From Pseudomonadota bacterium (GTDB taxonomy: Bacteria; Pseudomonadota; Alphaproteobacteria; Rhizobiales; Phreatobacteraceae), in the NCBI GenBank assembly GCA_020161695.1, contig JAIUOO010000005.1, positions 1 to 64,000 on the forward strand: a stretch of 64,000 bases of DNA. Direction: 5' to 3'. The position numbers and the translations under genes are program-made. Each line of letters starts with the position of its first letter. Position 1 is the stretch's first letter. Under the pieces are notes generated by a model that did not search any database, was not told the origin of the DNA, and saw only the letters and a list, made by a program, of their open reading frames with translations. Shown one piece after another: positions 1 through 9,376 of this stretch.

Positions 1-184
1 CCAGCGGCCGGTCGAGGCCGAGATCCCGCCGGATCTGCTCGACCACCTCGGGCGTCGCCTGCGGGCCGCCGATCACCTGCGCAACGTCACCCGGCACAAG
101 CTGCAGCAGCATGAAGCCAAGCAGCAGCACACCAAACAACACCGGTACAGACAACACCGCTCGATGAACCAGATGCCCCGCCAC
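1..184 (-). CDS. ABC transporter permease, dipeptide/oligopeptide (DppB) type, N-terminal fragment
   Basis: Only the first 61 codons lie in the window; the gene runs off the left edge. The reading frame opens at a GTG at 184 preceded by GGGAGG at 193-198. The N-terminus has a short basic stretch, one hydrophobic helix (residues about 9-28) and then the PGD motif followed by a GPQATPE-like loop. This is the usual start of DppB/OppB permeases, whose first helix precedes a PGDP-type segment. It lies 109 bp downstream of the carboxylase gene on the same strand, so it probably belongs to the same transcript and would bring a solute importer into the acyl-CoA island. The substrate cannot be told from this fragment. 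Confidence 0.7.
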   Translation of the reverse strand, partial: MAGHLVHRAVLSVPVLFGVLLLGFMLLQLVPGDVAQVIGGPQATPEVVEQIRRDLGLDRPL

Positions 185-293
185 ATCGCGCCTCCCTGCA
201 GCGTCGCGCCGGCTTCGGCGCCGACGACCTGTCGCGGGGCAATCTGTCCGACGCTGCCCGGATGCAGCGATACCCTCGCCGGATGACGGGACC

Positions 294-3200
294 TCAGCGC
301 GGCGGGATGAATGGGCGTCGCTTGCCCTCGCCGTGCGGCTGCGGCGCCGCCGTCCTCAGCGCCCGCATGATCCAGTGGCGGGACTCCTTCGGGTCGATCA
401 CGCCATCGATCTCCAGGAAGGCCGCCATGTTCACCGCCTTGCCGCGCTCATAGAGCTCCGCGACGTGCCGGTCATAGGTCGCCTTCTGCTCGGCGGGGTC
501 GGTGATCGCCGCCAGTTCGTTGCGATAGGCGAGGCGCACCGCACCTTCGAGCCCCATGCCGCCGAACTCGCCGGTCGGCCAGGACACGATGAAGACGGGC
601 GCCTGGAACGAGCCCGCCGCCATGGCCTGCGCGCCCAGTCCGTAGCCCTTGCGCAGCACGATGGTCATGACCGGCACGGACAGCGCCGCGCCCGACAGGA
701 ACATGCGAGAGACGCGCCGCACGAGCGCGGTCTCCTCGGCCGGCGGTCCGACCATGAAGCCGGGCGTATCGCAGAGATTGAGCACCGGCAGGCCGTGACC
801 CTCGCAGAGCTCCATGAAGCGGGCCGCCTTCTCCGCGCCCTCCGCATCGATGGCGCCGCCGAGATGCTTCGGGTTGTTGGCGATGAGCCCCAGCGGCCGG
901 CCCTCGACGCGGATCAGCGCGGTGATGATGCCGATGCCGTGGGTCGCGCGCAGCTCCAGCACCGAGCCGGTATCGGCGATCAGCTCGATGACCGCGCGGA
1001 CGTCGTAGGCCCGCAGCCGGTTCTCCGGGATTGCGGCGCGCAGGCGCTCCTGATCGGCGCAATCCCATTCCCCCACCGGACCCTGGAAATAGGAGAGATA
1101 CTGCTTTGCCGTCGCCACCGCGGCGGCCTCGTCGGCCACGAGGATGTCGACCACGCCGTTCGGCACCTGAACCGCCATCGGCCCGACCTCTTCGGGCGAA
1201 AAGACACCGAGGCCGCCACCATCGATCATGGCCGGGCCGCCCATGCCGAGATTGGCGTTCTCGGTGGCGATGATCACGTCGCAGCAGCCCGCGACTGCTG
1301 CATTGCCGGCAAAGCAGCGACCTGACACGATTGCAACCGAGGGCGCCACGCCGCTATGGCCGGCAAGCAGCCGGAAGGTCGGCACGTCGAGGCCGGCGAC
1401 GCCCATATAGTCGGTCTCGCCCGGCCGGCCGCCGCCGCCCTCGGCGAAGACCACCAGCGGCAGGCGCTGCTCGCCGGCGAGATGGAACATGCGATCCATT
1501 TTCTTGTGGTTCATGAACCCCTGGGTGCCCGCGAACACCGTATAGTCGTAGGTCATGACCATGCAGCGCGACGCGTCGTCGGCGAACCTGTCGCCATTGA
1601 TCGACGCCACGCCGCAGATCAGCCCGTCGGCCGGGCTCATCTCGCGCAGTTCCTCCAGCGACCGGCGGCGGCGCTGCGCCGCGAGCGCCAGCGCCCCGTA
1701 CTCCATGAAAGTGCCGGGATCGCAGAGGTCCTCGATATTCTCGCGCGCGGTGCGCTGCTTCGTCTTGCGGCGCCGGGCGACCGCCTTCGGGCGGCGGTGG
1801 TCCATCAGCGCATCGTACAGGTCCTGCACTTCGGCGAGGTCCGCGCGGATGTGGCCGGCGCCGGCATCGGCGGCGCCGTCATCGTCGTCAGCCACGATGT
1901 CGCCCGGCTCGAGGAAGGCGAGCGCTTCGCCGACATCGACCTGGTCGCCGGCCTTCAGCGGCAGGAGTTGCACGAGACCGGCCATATCGGCCGTCACGAC
2001 ATGCTCCATCTTCATCGCCTCGATGATCGCGATCTGCCGGCCCGCCGGAACGGCGTCGCCCTCGGCGACGTCGATCGAGACAACGCGACCGCTCATTGGC
2101 GCCTTGACCGGCTCGGTTCCCGCCGGTCCTTCCGCCGTGGCCCGCTTCGCATCGGCCCCCGCGCCAACGGGCGGCGCAGCCGTTCGGGCGATGCGCGGCG
2201 CCGCAGCCAGCCGCGCGCCGTGGCGTTCGACGAAGGCCGTATCGAACCTGTCGGCGAGAACCTCCGCATCGGACAGCAGCGCCTGGAGCACGGCGATATT
2301 CGTTTCGACGCCCTCGATGCGGAACTCCGACAGCGCGCGGAGCGCGCGGCCCGCGGCATCTGGCCAGCGGCCCGAGGCCGCGAAGGCGATCACTTTCGCC
2401 AGCAGCGAGTCGAACGAAGTCGAGGTGCGGTAGCCGGCGTAGCCGAACGTGTCGATGCGGATGCCCGAGCCGCCCGGCGGATCGAAGGCGGCAAGCGTGC
2501 CGCCAGTCGGCACCGCCTGCCCGTCGGCGGCCATCTTCTCCATGTTGACGCGCACCTGGACCGCCATGCCCGAAGGCGCGGCCGGCACGCCGCCGAGGCC
2601 GAGCCCCTCCAGCGTCGCGCCAGCGGCGAGGCGGATCTGGGTGGCGACGAGATCGACGCCGGTGACCTCCTCGGTCACGGTATGCTCGACCTGAAGACGG
2701 GGATTGGCTTCCATGAAGACGAAGCGGCCAGCGGCCTCGTCGACGAGGAACTCGACGGTCGTCAGCGTCCTGACACCAGCGGCGCGGCCGAGCTGCACGG
2801 CAGCTGCGATCATGCCGTCGCGCAGCGCCGGAGACAGCCCCGGAGCGGGGGCGATCTCGACCAGCTTCTGGTGCCGGCGCTGAAGGCTGCATTCGCGCTC
2901 GAACAGGTGTGCCACATGGCCCGCGGCATCGCCGAGGATCTGCACCTCGATGTGGCGTGCCGGGCGGATCAGCTCCTCGACATAGAGCGCATCGGAGCCG
3001 AAGGCTGCCTTCGCCTCGGAGGCGGCGCTGCGGAAGGCATCCGCGAGCTCTTCGACGCGATTGACGACGCGCATGCCGCGGCCGCCGCCGCCCGCCAGAG
3101 CCTTGACCATGATCGGCCGTCCGCCATGGGCGGTCATGAAGGCCCGCGCCTCGTCGAGCGTCGTCGCGCCCGACGTTCCGCCCGCCAGCGGCAGGCCGGT

Positions 3201-3572
3201 CTCGGCCGCGAGGCGCCGCGCCGCCGCCTTGTCGCCGAACAGCGCCAGCGTCTCCGGCGCGGGGCCGATGAACGTGATGCCCGCGCTCGCGCAGGCCCGC
3301 GCGAAATCCGCGTTCTCCGAGAGGAAGCCGTAGCCCGGATGCACCGCGTCGCAGCCGGTCGTCACCGCTGCATCGACCACTGCGGCGATGTCGAGATAGC
3401 CGGCCGCGCCGCGGCCGGGAAGTTCGACCGCCTCGTCGGCGCGTGCGACATGGAGGGATGCCCGGTCGTCGGGCGTGAAGACGGCGACGCCGGCAATGCC
3501 GAGATCGCCAAGCGCCCGCGACACCCGGATCGACACCTCGCCGCGGTTCGCGATCAGAACTTTCCGGAACAT
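294..3572 (-). CDS. single-chain biotin-dependent acyl-CoA carboxylase (biotin carboxylase, BCCP and carboxyltransferase fused)
   Basis: This 1092-residue protein carries all parts of an acyl-CoA carboxylase. Biotin carboxylase occupies about residues 1-450, with start MFRKVLIANRGE, the ATP-grasp glycine loop GGGGRGM at 161-167 and the EANPRLQVEHTVTE segment near 288-302. The biotin carrier domain has EAMKM at 518-522, so Lys521 should carry biotin. The carboxyltransferase half starts near 580. Length and layout match the single-chain long-chain acyl-CoA carboxylase (LCC) family rather than the two-subunit propionyl- or methylcrotonyl-CoA carboxylases. The ATG at 3572 is chosen because it begins the conserved FRKVLIANRGE start and follows a GAAGG sequence; an upstream in-frame start would overlap the ligase gene. 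It follows the ligase by 35 bp, suggesting the ligase makes its substrate. The acyl chain is not determined by the sequence. Confidence 0.88.
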   Translation of the reverse strand: MFRKVLIANRGEVSIRVSRALGDLGIAGVAVFTPDDRASLHVARADEAVELPGRGAAGYLDIAAVVDAAVTTGCDAVHPGYGFLSENADFARACASAGITFIGPAPETLALFGDKAAARRLAAETGLPLAGGTSGATTLDEARAFMTAHGGRPIMVKALAGGGGRGMRVVNRVEELADAFRSAASEAKAAFGSDALYVEELIRPARHIEVQILGDAAGHVAHLFERECSLQRRHQKLVEIAPAPGLSPALRDGMIAAAVQLGRAAGVRTLTTVEFLVDEAAGRFVFMEANPRLQVEHTVTEEVTGVDLVATQIRLAAGATLEGLGLGGVPAAPSGMAVQVRVNMEKMAADGQAVPTGGTLAAFDPPGGSGIRIDTFGYAGYRTSTSFDSLLAKVIAFAASGRWPDAAGRALRALSEFRIEGVETNIAVLQALLSDAEVLADRFDTAFVERHGARLAAAPRIARTAAPPVGAGADAKRATAEGPAGTEPVKAPMSGRVVSIDVAEGDAVPAGRQIAIIEAMKMEHVVTADMAGLVQLLPLKAGDQVDVGEALAFLEPGDIVADDDDGAADAGAGHIRADLAEVQDLYDALMDHRRPKAVARRRKTKQRTARENIEDLCDPGTFMEYGALALAAQRRRRSLEELREMSPADGLICGVASINGDRFADDASRCMVMTYDYTVFAGTQGFMNHKKMDRMFHLAGEQRLPLVVFAEGGGGRPGETDYMGVAGLDVPTFRLLAGHSGVAPSVAIVSGRCFAGNAAVAGCCDVIIATENANLGMGGPAMIDGGGLGVFSPEEVGPMAVQVPNGVVDILVADEAAAVATAKQYLSYFQGPVGEWDCADQERLRAAIPENRLRAYDVRAVIELIADTGSVLELRATHGIGIITALIRVEGRPLGLIANNPKHLGGAIDAEGAEKAARFMELCEGHGLPVLNLCDTPGFMVGPPAEETALVRRVSRMFLSGAALSVPVMTIVLRKGYGLGAQAMAAGSFQAPVFIVSWPTGEFGGMGLEGAVRLAYRNELAAITDPAEQKATYDRHVAELYERGKAVNMAAFLEIDGVIDPKESRHWIMRALRTAAPQPHGEGKRRPFIPPR

Positions 3573-3607
3573 GCTGCCTTCGGGGGCTGGAGGTGGATGG
3601 GTCGGTT

Positions 3608-5227
3608 TCAGCCCGCGAGCTTTTCGCGCCGCACGGAAATGCCGGCGGCCTCGCGGTCCCACGTATCTGTCGTGATCCCGTCCTTTCGGATCAGGTATTT
3701 CTCGACCTTGTTGGTGGGGGTCTTTGGCAGGTCGCCGACAACGCGGATGTAGCGTGGCACCATGAAGTGGGCCATGCGCGGCGTCAGGAAGCCGAGCAGT
3801 TCGGCGGGGTCGAGCGAGCGTCCCTCGGCCAGCGACACGGCAACGAGGATGTCGTCCTCGCCATGCGGGCTGGGCACCGCGACGGCGGCAGCCTCGCGCA
3901 CCGCCGGATGGGCACAGACCTCGAGTTCCACCTCGAACGAGGAGACGTTCTCGCCGCGCCGGCGGATGGCGTCCTTGAACCGGTCGACGAAGAAGTAGTT
4001 GCCGTCGGGGTCGATGCGGAAGGCATCGCCGGTGTGGAACCAGCCGTTGCGCCAGGCGCTCGCGGTGGCTTCGGGATTGGCGTTGTAGCCGTGGTTCAGT
4101 GCCCAGGGCGCATCGGTGCGGATGACCAGTTCACCGATCTCGCCGTGCGGCACCTCGCAGTCGTGAGTATCGACAAGCCGGAGTTGAACGCCGCGACGCG
4201 GCTTGCCGCAGGTGGCGGCGATCGTCGGGTTCGGCTCTGCGACCAGCGGGCAGGACACTTCGCTCATGTTGAACAGCGTGCGCGTGGTGACGCCGAAGCG
4301 CTCCCGGAAGGCGACGCCCTCCGGGCTGAGCGGGATGATGATGACGTTCTTCAGCGGCATGTCGCGCTCGCCCTCGAGAACCGGTTCCTTCATCAGGAAC
4401 GACGCCATGACGCCGAGCAGGATGACGACCGTCGTCTGCGTGGCCGCGACGGTGCTCCAGAATGTGCGGGTGTCGAAGGCCTCCAGCAGGGCGATCGATC
4501 CGCCGGCGACCAGCATGGCGTAGGTCGGCGCCGTGCCCCCGACATGGAACATCGGCAGATTGACCATGAAACGTTCGTCGGGCCCGACAAAGGATACGCC
4601 CTCGCCATCGGAGGCCAGCGATGTCGCCATCGCATGGAGGTGGGCGTAGGACGACAGCACGCCCTTGGACGGGCCGGTCGTGCCGGATGTGTAGATGATG
4701 CTCTGCGTGTCCCAGGGCTCGATGGCGCGGGCGAGCGGCAGCACCTCGCCCTCGCCCCTGAGCCGCTCGGCCGACAGCATGGCGAGACCGGCGACAGGAC
4801 CGGCATCGCCGCCAAGGACCACCACCCGTTCGAGGCCCGCCTTGTCGACGTGCTGCAGCCGCTCGATCAGGCCGGCATGGCCGATCATCAGCCGCGCGCC
4901 GGAATTGCGGATCACATGTTCGAGGATGCCGCCGCGATAGGCGGTGTTGATCGGCACGTAGACCGCGCCGACATAGTTGATCGCGAACCAGACCTTCAGC
5001 CCCTCGACGCCATTGGGCAGCCAGACCAGCACGTGCTCGCCCTGCGCCACGCCGAGATTCTGGAGGCCGCGCGCGATGGTCCTGATATCGTCACGCAGCG
5101 CGCCGTAGCCGACCCCGCTGCCATCGGGCATGACGACGAAAGGCTTGTCCGGCGTGGCCGCCGCATGGCGATCGAGAAGATCGCGCAGGACACAGGCCTC
5201 CCGGCCCGGCACGCCGCTGGCTGTCAT
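3608..5227 (-). CDS. acyl-CoA ligase (class I adenylate-forming enzyme)
   Basis: The 539-residue protein would activate a carboxylic acid with ATP and CoA. The AMP-binding P-loop YTSGTTGPSKG lies at 179-189. The C-terminal lid region is present, with a GDAFRIDPDGNYFFVDR segment and an ENVSSFEVE segment. Near the end is LPKTPTNKVEK, which contains the usual catalytic lysine. The start at 5227 follows GGGAGGAG directly. It is the first gene of the leftward operon and lies upstream of the single-chain carboxylase; its promoter region contains the palindrome at 5319-5338. It resembles the CaiC/FadD-like ligases used for small or medium acids. It shares the family but not close sequence with the second ligase in the rightward operon, so the two probably use different acids. 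Confidence 0.87.
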   Translation of the reverse strand: MTASGVPGREACVLRDLLDRHAAATPDKPFVVMPDGSGVGYGALRDDIRTIARGLQNLGVAQGEHVLVWLPNGVEGLKVWFAINYVGAVYVPINTAYRGGILEHVIRNSGARLMIGHAGLIERLQHVDKAGLERVVVLGGDAGPVAGLAMLSAERLRGEGEVLPLARAIEPWDTQSIIYTSGTTGPSKGVLSSYAHLHAMATSLASDGEGVSFVGPDERFMVNLPMFHVGGTAPTYAMLVAGGSIALLEAFDTRTFWSTVAATQTTVVILLGVMASFLMKEPVLEGERDMPLKNVIIIPLSPEGVAFRERFGVTTRTLFNMSEVSCPLVAEPNPTIAATCGKPRRGVQLRLVDTHDCEVPHGEIGELVIRTDAPWALNHGYNANPEATASAWRNGWFHTGDAFRIDPDGNYFFVDRFKDAIRRRGENVSSFEVELEVCAHPAVREAAAVAVPSPHGEDDILVAVSLAEGRSLDPAELLGFLTPRMAHFMVPRYIRVVGDLPKTPTNKVEKYLIRKDGITTDTWDREAAGISVRREKLAG

Positions 5228-5318
5228 GATCTCCTCCCTGTGCGCCCTTGAAGGGTCTTCGCGAGGCCGATGCCCCAGAGAGGCTCGGCGCCCGCCATGC
5301 TAAGGGGCGAAATTGAGA

Positions 5319-5338
5319 AATCAATAGATCAAATAATT
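5319..5338. promoter_or_regulatory. predicted TetR-family operator, site 1
   Basis: The 20-bp AT-rich sequence reads AATCAATAGATCAAATAATT. It matches the reverse complement of the site at 6282-6301 at 18 of 20 positions, counted by eye, and sits in a very GC-rich region. It lies 91 bp upstream of the leftward ligase start and 64 bp upstream of the regulator start, so a bound repressor could affect both divergent genes. Confidence 0.65.
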
Positions 5339-5402
5339 ATTGTGCTCGTCCATCCGACTGATACCATGAAGCCAACGAACAACAGCGAGCGCAATCCGCA
5401 CC

Positions 5403-6239
5403 ATGGCGCGAAAGGCATCCGCAGCCCCCCCGGTCTCCGGACGGCGAAAGGCCGCAACGGCGGCACCGAAACCCGCCGGCAAACGCGCGCGTGCGGCGAG
5501 CGATGCCGCGGCAGACACGTTGCCGAAATTGGTTGACGCCCCCAAGCGTCCGCCGGGGCGCCCACGCAATTCCGAGCGCGACCGCCCTGACCAGACGCGC
5601 GACCAGCTGCTCGACGCCAGCATCACGCTCTTTGCACGCTACGGCTTCGACACGGTCACGACCGGCCAGATCGCGGAGGCGGCCGGCCTGACGCAGTCCA
5701 TGGTTCACTATCACTTCGGCACCAAGACGAAGCTCTGGGAAGAGGCGATGCGCCGGTTGATGCGGCGGCGCGGACGGCTGTTCCGCGCGACACCGGCGGA
5801 CCTCGCCGGCCTCGACCCTCTCGGCAAGCTGAAAGTGCTGACCCGCCGCCTGATCGAGGCCAATGCCGCCAATCCCGACCACGTGCGCATCGTCGTCTAT
5901 GAGGCGACCACGCGCAGCCCGCGGCTGAAATGGCTGATCGACAACTTTCTCTCTCCCGGATTCGGCGTGTTCGACCAGGCCGTCCGGGAGGCGATGGATT
6001 CAGGCGCCATGCGTCGCGCGCCCGTGCACGACATCACCAATGCGGTGACCTCGGCGGCTTCGCTCAGCTTCGCGCTGCATACGATCGTCAAGGACATGTA
6101 CGGCGTCGACCTCGGGCAGCAGAAGGCCGTGACCTCGTTCTCCGACACGCTCATCGAGATCCTGTTCAATGGGCTTCTGGCCGCGCCGGCGGCGGCTACC
6201 GCGCCGCACCGGCACACCACGGCAGCCGACGCAGTCTGA
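5403..6239 (+). CDS. TetR/AcrR-family transcriptional regulator of the acyl-CoA island
   Basis: The 278-residue protein has a TetR helix-turn-helix at about residues 65-110, with TRDQLLDASITLFARYG, TTGQIAEAAGLTQSMVHYHF and a following KTKLWEEA helix. The C-terminal ligand domain does not resemble a subfamily I can name. An unusual N-terminal extension of about 60 residues is rich in Ala, Pro, Lys and Arg and ends in RPPGRPRN, an AT-hook-like motif. The gene sits between the two operons and is flanked on both sides by the shared palindromes. It is most simply read as the local repressor, relieved by an acyl-CoA or free acid. The ATG at 5403 is preceded by only a weak ribosome binding site, so a start further downstream is possible. 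Confidence 0.85.
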   Translation: MARKASAAPPVSGRRKAATAAPKPAGKRARAASDAAADTLPKLVDAPKRPPGRPRNSERDRPDQTRDQLLDASITLFARYGFDTVTTGQIAEAAGLTQSMVHYHFGTKTKLWEEAMRRLMRRRGRLFRATPADLAGLDPLGKLKVLTRRLIEANAANPDHVRIVVYEATTRSPRLKWLIDNFLSPGFGVFDQAVREAMDSGAMRRAPVHDITNAVTSAASLSFALHTIVKDMYGVDLGQQKAVTSFSDTLIEILFNGLLAAPAAATAPHRHTTAADAV

Positions 6240-6281
6240 CGCCGCATCCCCCATGAGGCGGATAGCTGTGGGGCAACCAAC

Positions 6282-6301
6282 AATCAATTGATCTATTGAT
6301 T
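6282..6301. promoter_or_regulatory. predicted TetR-family operator, site 2
   Basis: The sequence AATCAATTGATCTATTGATT is an inverted repeat centred on GATC: its two AATCAAT/ATTGATT arms are perfect, and 18 of 20 bases match its own reverse complement. It lies 52 bp upstream of the GTG start of the rightward ligase and 42 bp after the regulator stop. It is nearly the same as the site at 5319-5338. Confidence 0.68.
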
Positions 6302-6353
6302 TTTTCGACGCCGGGCGTCAGCCTGCAGCCAACGACAAAGCCGGGAGGAAGGC

Positions 6354-8054
6354 GTGGAAGAGCGGGACTATCTCGCCATGGTGTCGTCGGTGCAGGACCG
6401 GCTCTGGCCGGCAGAGTTGCCGCGCGTGCCGCAATATCCGTTCGGCGAAATCCTGCTGACCGACCACCTGCGGCGGTGGGCGGAGATCCAGCCGGAGAAG
6501 GCGGCGATCAACTTCTACGGCGCCGTGACGACCTATCGCGAGCTCGACCGCCTGAGCGACGCCTTCGCGGCTCTTCTGGTCGGCCTCGGCATCGGCAAGG
6601 GCGACCGTGTCGCGGTGTTCATGTCGAACTGCCCGCAGTTCATCGTGGCGTTCTACGGCATCCTGAAGCTCGGCGCCGTCCACGTGCCGTGCAATCCGAT
6701 GTTCAAGGCGCCCGAGCTGCTCTACGAGCTCAACGACACTGGCGCGACGGCCATCCTCTGCCTCGATCAGTTGCACGACACGGTCGCTGAGGTCCTCGAT
6801 CGGACCTCGGTCCGCCATGTGCTCGTGACGTCCCTCTCGGAGATGGCGCCGGCAACGCCCGCCTTCCCCGCGCCGGCGACGGTTCTCGCGCCGAGGCGCG
6901 AGATCGCCGGCACCATCGACATGCTGCCGGCACTCGCCGCAGCGTCCGGTCCCTTCGTCCCGCCCGCTCCGGTCTCGCTCGATGACGTCGCGGCGCTGAA
7001 TTATACCGGCGGCACGACCGGCATGCCCAAGGGGTGCATCCACACCCAGCGCGACATGGTCTACACGGCCGCCACCACGGTGTCCTTCTCACTGGGCACC
7101 ACGAAGGACTCGACCTATCTCTGCTACCTGCCGGTGTTCTGGGTCGCGGGCGAGGTGTTCGGCGTCATCTTCCCGGTCTTCGCGGGCTGCACCTGCGTCC
7201 TGCTGAACCGCTGGGACCCTGTCGCCTCCATGGCCGCCATCGACCGGCTGAAGGTGACCCATGCGAGCTTCCTGGTCGATGGCGCGGTCGACATCGTCGA
7301 CCACCCCGAGCGGCCGAACTACGACCTGACCAGCCTCGAGCGCACCGGCGGCATCTCCTTCGTCAAGAAGCTCAATCCGGATCTCCGGCGTCGCTGGCGC
7401 GAGGTGACGGGCTCGACGATCCGCGAAGTCGCCTGGGGCATGACCGAGACCCATACCTGCGACACCATGAACTATGGTCTCGACCGCGACGATTTCGACC
7501 TCAACTCGCAGCCGGTCTTCGTCGGCTTCCCGGTGCCGGGCACGGACTTCAAGATCTGCGACTTCGAGACTGGCGCGTTCAAGGCGCTCGGCGAGGAAGG
7601 CGAGATCTGCATCCGCTCGCCGTCGCTGTTCAAGGGCTACTGGAACCGCCCCGACGCCAATGCCGAGGTGTTCCGCAACGGCTGGTTCCACACCGGCGAT
7701 ATCGGCGTCTACGACACCGACGGCATCCTGCACTTCCTCGGCCGCCGCAAGGAAATGCTCAAGGTCAATGGCATGAGCGTCTTCCCCGGCGAGCTGGAAG
7801 CGATCCTCGGCCAATATCCAGGCCTGCTCGGCTCGGGCGTCATCGGCCGTCCCGACGAAGCCAAGGGCGAAGTGCCGGTCGCCTTCGTCTGGCTGCCGGA
7901 GGAGCAGCGCAACGCCGCCGGCCAGGACGCCTTCCGCCAGTGGTGCGGGCGGATGATGTCTTCCTACAAGCAGCCGGAAATCCGCTTCGTCGACGTCCTG
8001 CCGATGACCGAGACCGGCAAGGTCAAGAAAGAGCAGCTTCGCGCGCTCCTCTAG
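6354..8054 (+). CDS. acyl-CoA ligase (ATP-dependent, class I adenylate-forming)
   Basis: The 566-residue protein is the first structural gene of the rightward operon. The P-loop is YTGGTTGMPKG at 217-227. A WGMTET motif, the GDIGVYDTDGILHFLGRRKEM hinge region and a C-terminal PMTETGKVKKEQL segment with the catalytic lysine complete the adenylate-forming signature. The start is a GTG at 6354, chosen because GGGAGGA at 6343-6349 is placed correctly for it. The operator at 6282-6301 is immediately upstream. An active-site Gly replaces Ser in the first part of the P-loop (YTGG rather than YTSG), which occurs in several medium-chain and aryl-CoA ligases. The substrate is unknown. Confidence 0.87.
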   Translation: MEERDYLAMVSSVQDRLWPAELPRVPQYPFGEILLTDHLRRWAEIQPEKAAINFYGAVTTYRELDRLSDAFAALLVGLGIGKGDRVAVFMSNCPQFIVAFYGILKLGAVHVPCNPMFKAPELLYELNDTGATAILCLDQLHDTVAEVLDRTSVRHVLVTSLSEMAPATPAFPAPATVLAPRREIAGTIDMLPALAAASGPFVPPAPVSLDDVAALNYTGGTTGMPKGCIHTQRDMVYTAATTVSFSLGTTKDSTYLCYLPVFWVAGEVFGVIFPVFAGCTCVLLNRWDPVASMAAIDRLKVTHASFLVDGAVDIVDHPERPNYDLTSLERTGGISFVKKLNPDLRRRWREVTGSTIREVAWGMTETHTCDTMNYGLDRDDFDLNSQPVFVGFPVPGTDFKICDFETGAFKALGEEGEICIRSPSLFKGYWNRPDANAEVFRNGWFHTGDIGVYDTDGILHFLGRRKEMLKVNGMSVFPGELEAILGQYPGLLGSGVIGRPDEAKGEVPVAFVWLPEEQRNAAGQDAFRQWCGRMMSSYKQPEIRFVDVLPMTETGKVKKEQLRALL

Positions 8055-8129
8055 AGCCGCCAGACGCAGGCCGGCCCTTGCCGGACAATCAACATCGAGA
8101 AGCCGGCGCGACCGGCAGGAGGAAAGATC

Positions 8130-9356
8130 ATGTCTCGCAAATTCTGGAAGAAGGCCGCGCTCGGCGGTCTCGCCGCCTTCGCGGCGCTCGCCATGGCCCA
8201 GGTGCCGGCGCAGGCCCAGGGATCGGGTCCCATCCGCATCGGCGTCCTCAACGATCAGGGCGGTCCGTACTCGGCGATCACCGGTCCGGGCTCGGTCGCC
8301 GCGGCCCGCATGGCCGTTCAGGACCTCGGCGGCACCGTGCTCGGCCGTCCGGTGGAGGTGCTCTCCGCCGACCACCAGCACAAGCCCGATCTCGGTTCGT
8401 CGCTGGCGCGCGAGTGGTATGACGTGCAGGGCGTCCGCGCGATCTTCGACATCTATTCCTCGGGCGTCGCGCTCGCCGTGCAGAAGGTCGCGCAGGACAA
8501 GGACCGGCTGCTGGTCGTCTCCATGGCGTCCAGCGCCCTGATCGGCGGCGCACAGTGCTCGACCCACGGCATGCAGTGGGCCAATGACGGCTACGCCGTG
8601 TCGAACCTCACCGTGCGCGGCGCGTCCGGTCAGGGCGAGAACAGCTGGTATTTCCTCACCGTCGACTACGCCGCCGGCCACTCGATCGAGGCCGACGCCA
8701 CCAAGCTGATCCAGGCCGCGGGCGGCCGGGTCGTCGGCGCGGTGCGCTTCCCGCTCGGCACGCCGGACTTCTCCTCGTTCCTGCTGCGCGCTCAGGCTTC
8801 CGGCGCCAAGAACATCGGCTTCATCGGCGGCGGCTCCGACATGATCAACTCGGTCAAGCAGGCCGACGAGTTCGGCCTGCGCGCCGCCGGCCAGCGCTAC
8901 GTGCCCTTCTCCATGACCACGGTGGACATCTCCGCCGTCGGCAGCCAGGCGACGCAGGGCATGCCGGTCGTGCTCTCCTATTACTGGGGCGAGAACGCCG
9001 AGACCCGCGCCTTCGCCGACCGCTTCAAGCAGGCGACCGGCAACCTGCCGACCGACCCGCAGGCCAATGTCTACAGCGCCGTGCGGCACTACCTGCGCGC
9101 CGTGCAGGCGGCCGGCACGGTCGAGACGGCCGCAGTCCTCGCCAAGATGCGCGAAATGCCGGTGGAGGACTTCTTCACCCGCGGCGCGCGCATCCGCGCC
9201 GACGGCCGCCTGATGCGCGACGTGATGTATGCCGAGGCCAAGGCCCCCGGCCAGATGAGCAATCCGGAAGACCTGCTCCGGATCGTCTCGCGCTTCACCG
9301 GCGAGCAGGCCTTCGTGCCGGTGGCCGAGAGCCAGTGCCCGCTGATGCGCCGCTGA
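8130..9356 (+). CDS. ABC transporter substrate-binding protein, branched-chain amino acid (LivJ) type
   Basis: The 408-residue protein begins with a clear Sec signal peptide: KFWKK, a hydrophobic core to about residue 24, and an AQA site near residue 29. The mature part opens IRIGVLNDQGGPYS, the usual start of the Peripla_BP_6 family that binds branched-chain amino acids, aromatic acids and other small carboxylates. AGGAGG precedes the start at 8130. No LivH/M/G/F partner is encoded nearby, so it must use a transporter encoded elsewhere or act as an extracytoplasmic sensor or scavenger. Its position just after a CoA ligase suggests that it binds the acid, or a relative of the acid, that the ligase activates. 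Confidence 0.85.
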   Translation: MSRKFWKKAALGGLAAFAALAMAQVPAQAQGSGPIRIGVLNDQGGPYSAITGPGSVAAARMAVQDLGGTVLGRPVEVLSADHQHKPDLGSSLAREWYDVQGVRAIFDIYSSGVALAVQKVAQDKDRLLVVSMASSALIGGAQCSTHGMQWANDGYAVSNLTVRGASGQGENSWYFLTVDYAAGHSIEADATKLIQAAGGRVVGAVRFPLGTPDFSSFLLRAQASGAKNIGFIGGGSDMINSVKQADEFGLRAAGQRYVPFSMTTVDISAVGSQATQGMPVVLSYYWGENAETRAFADRFKQATGNLPTDPQANVYSAVRHYLRAVQAAGTVETAAVLAKMREMPVEDFFTRGARIRADGRLMRDVMYAEAKAPGQMSNPEDLLRIVSRFTGEQAFVPVAESQCPLMRR

Positions 9357-9376
9357 ACGGCCGAGTTGACGACAGG

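Noticed and set aside
1356..3752. Long open frame on the plus strand across the carboxylase gene
   Set aside because: It is antisense to a gene with clear domains, has a composition typical of shadow frames in GC-rich DNA, and has no recognisable motif.
7089..9089. Long minus-strand open frame across the ligase and binding-protein genes
   Set aside because: It is antisense to two strongly supported genes and carries no domain signature.
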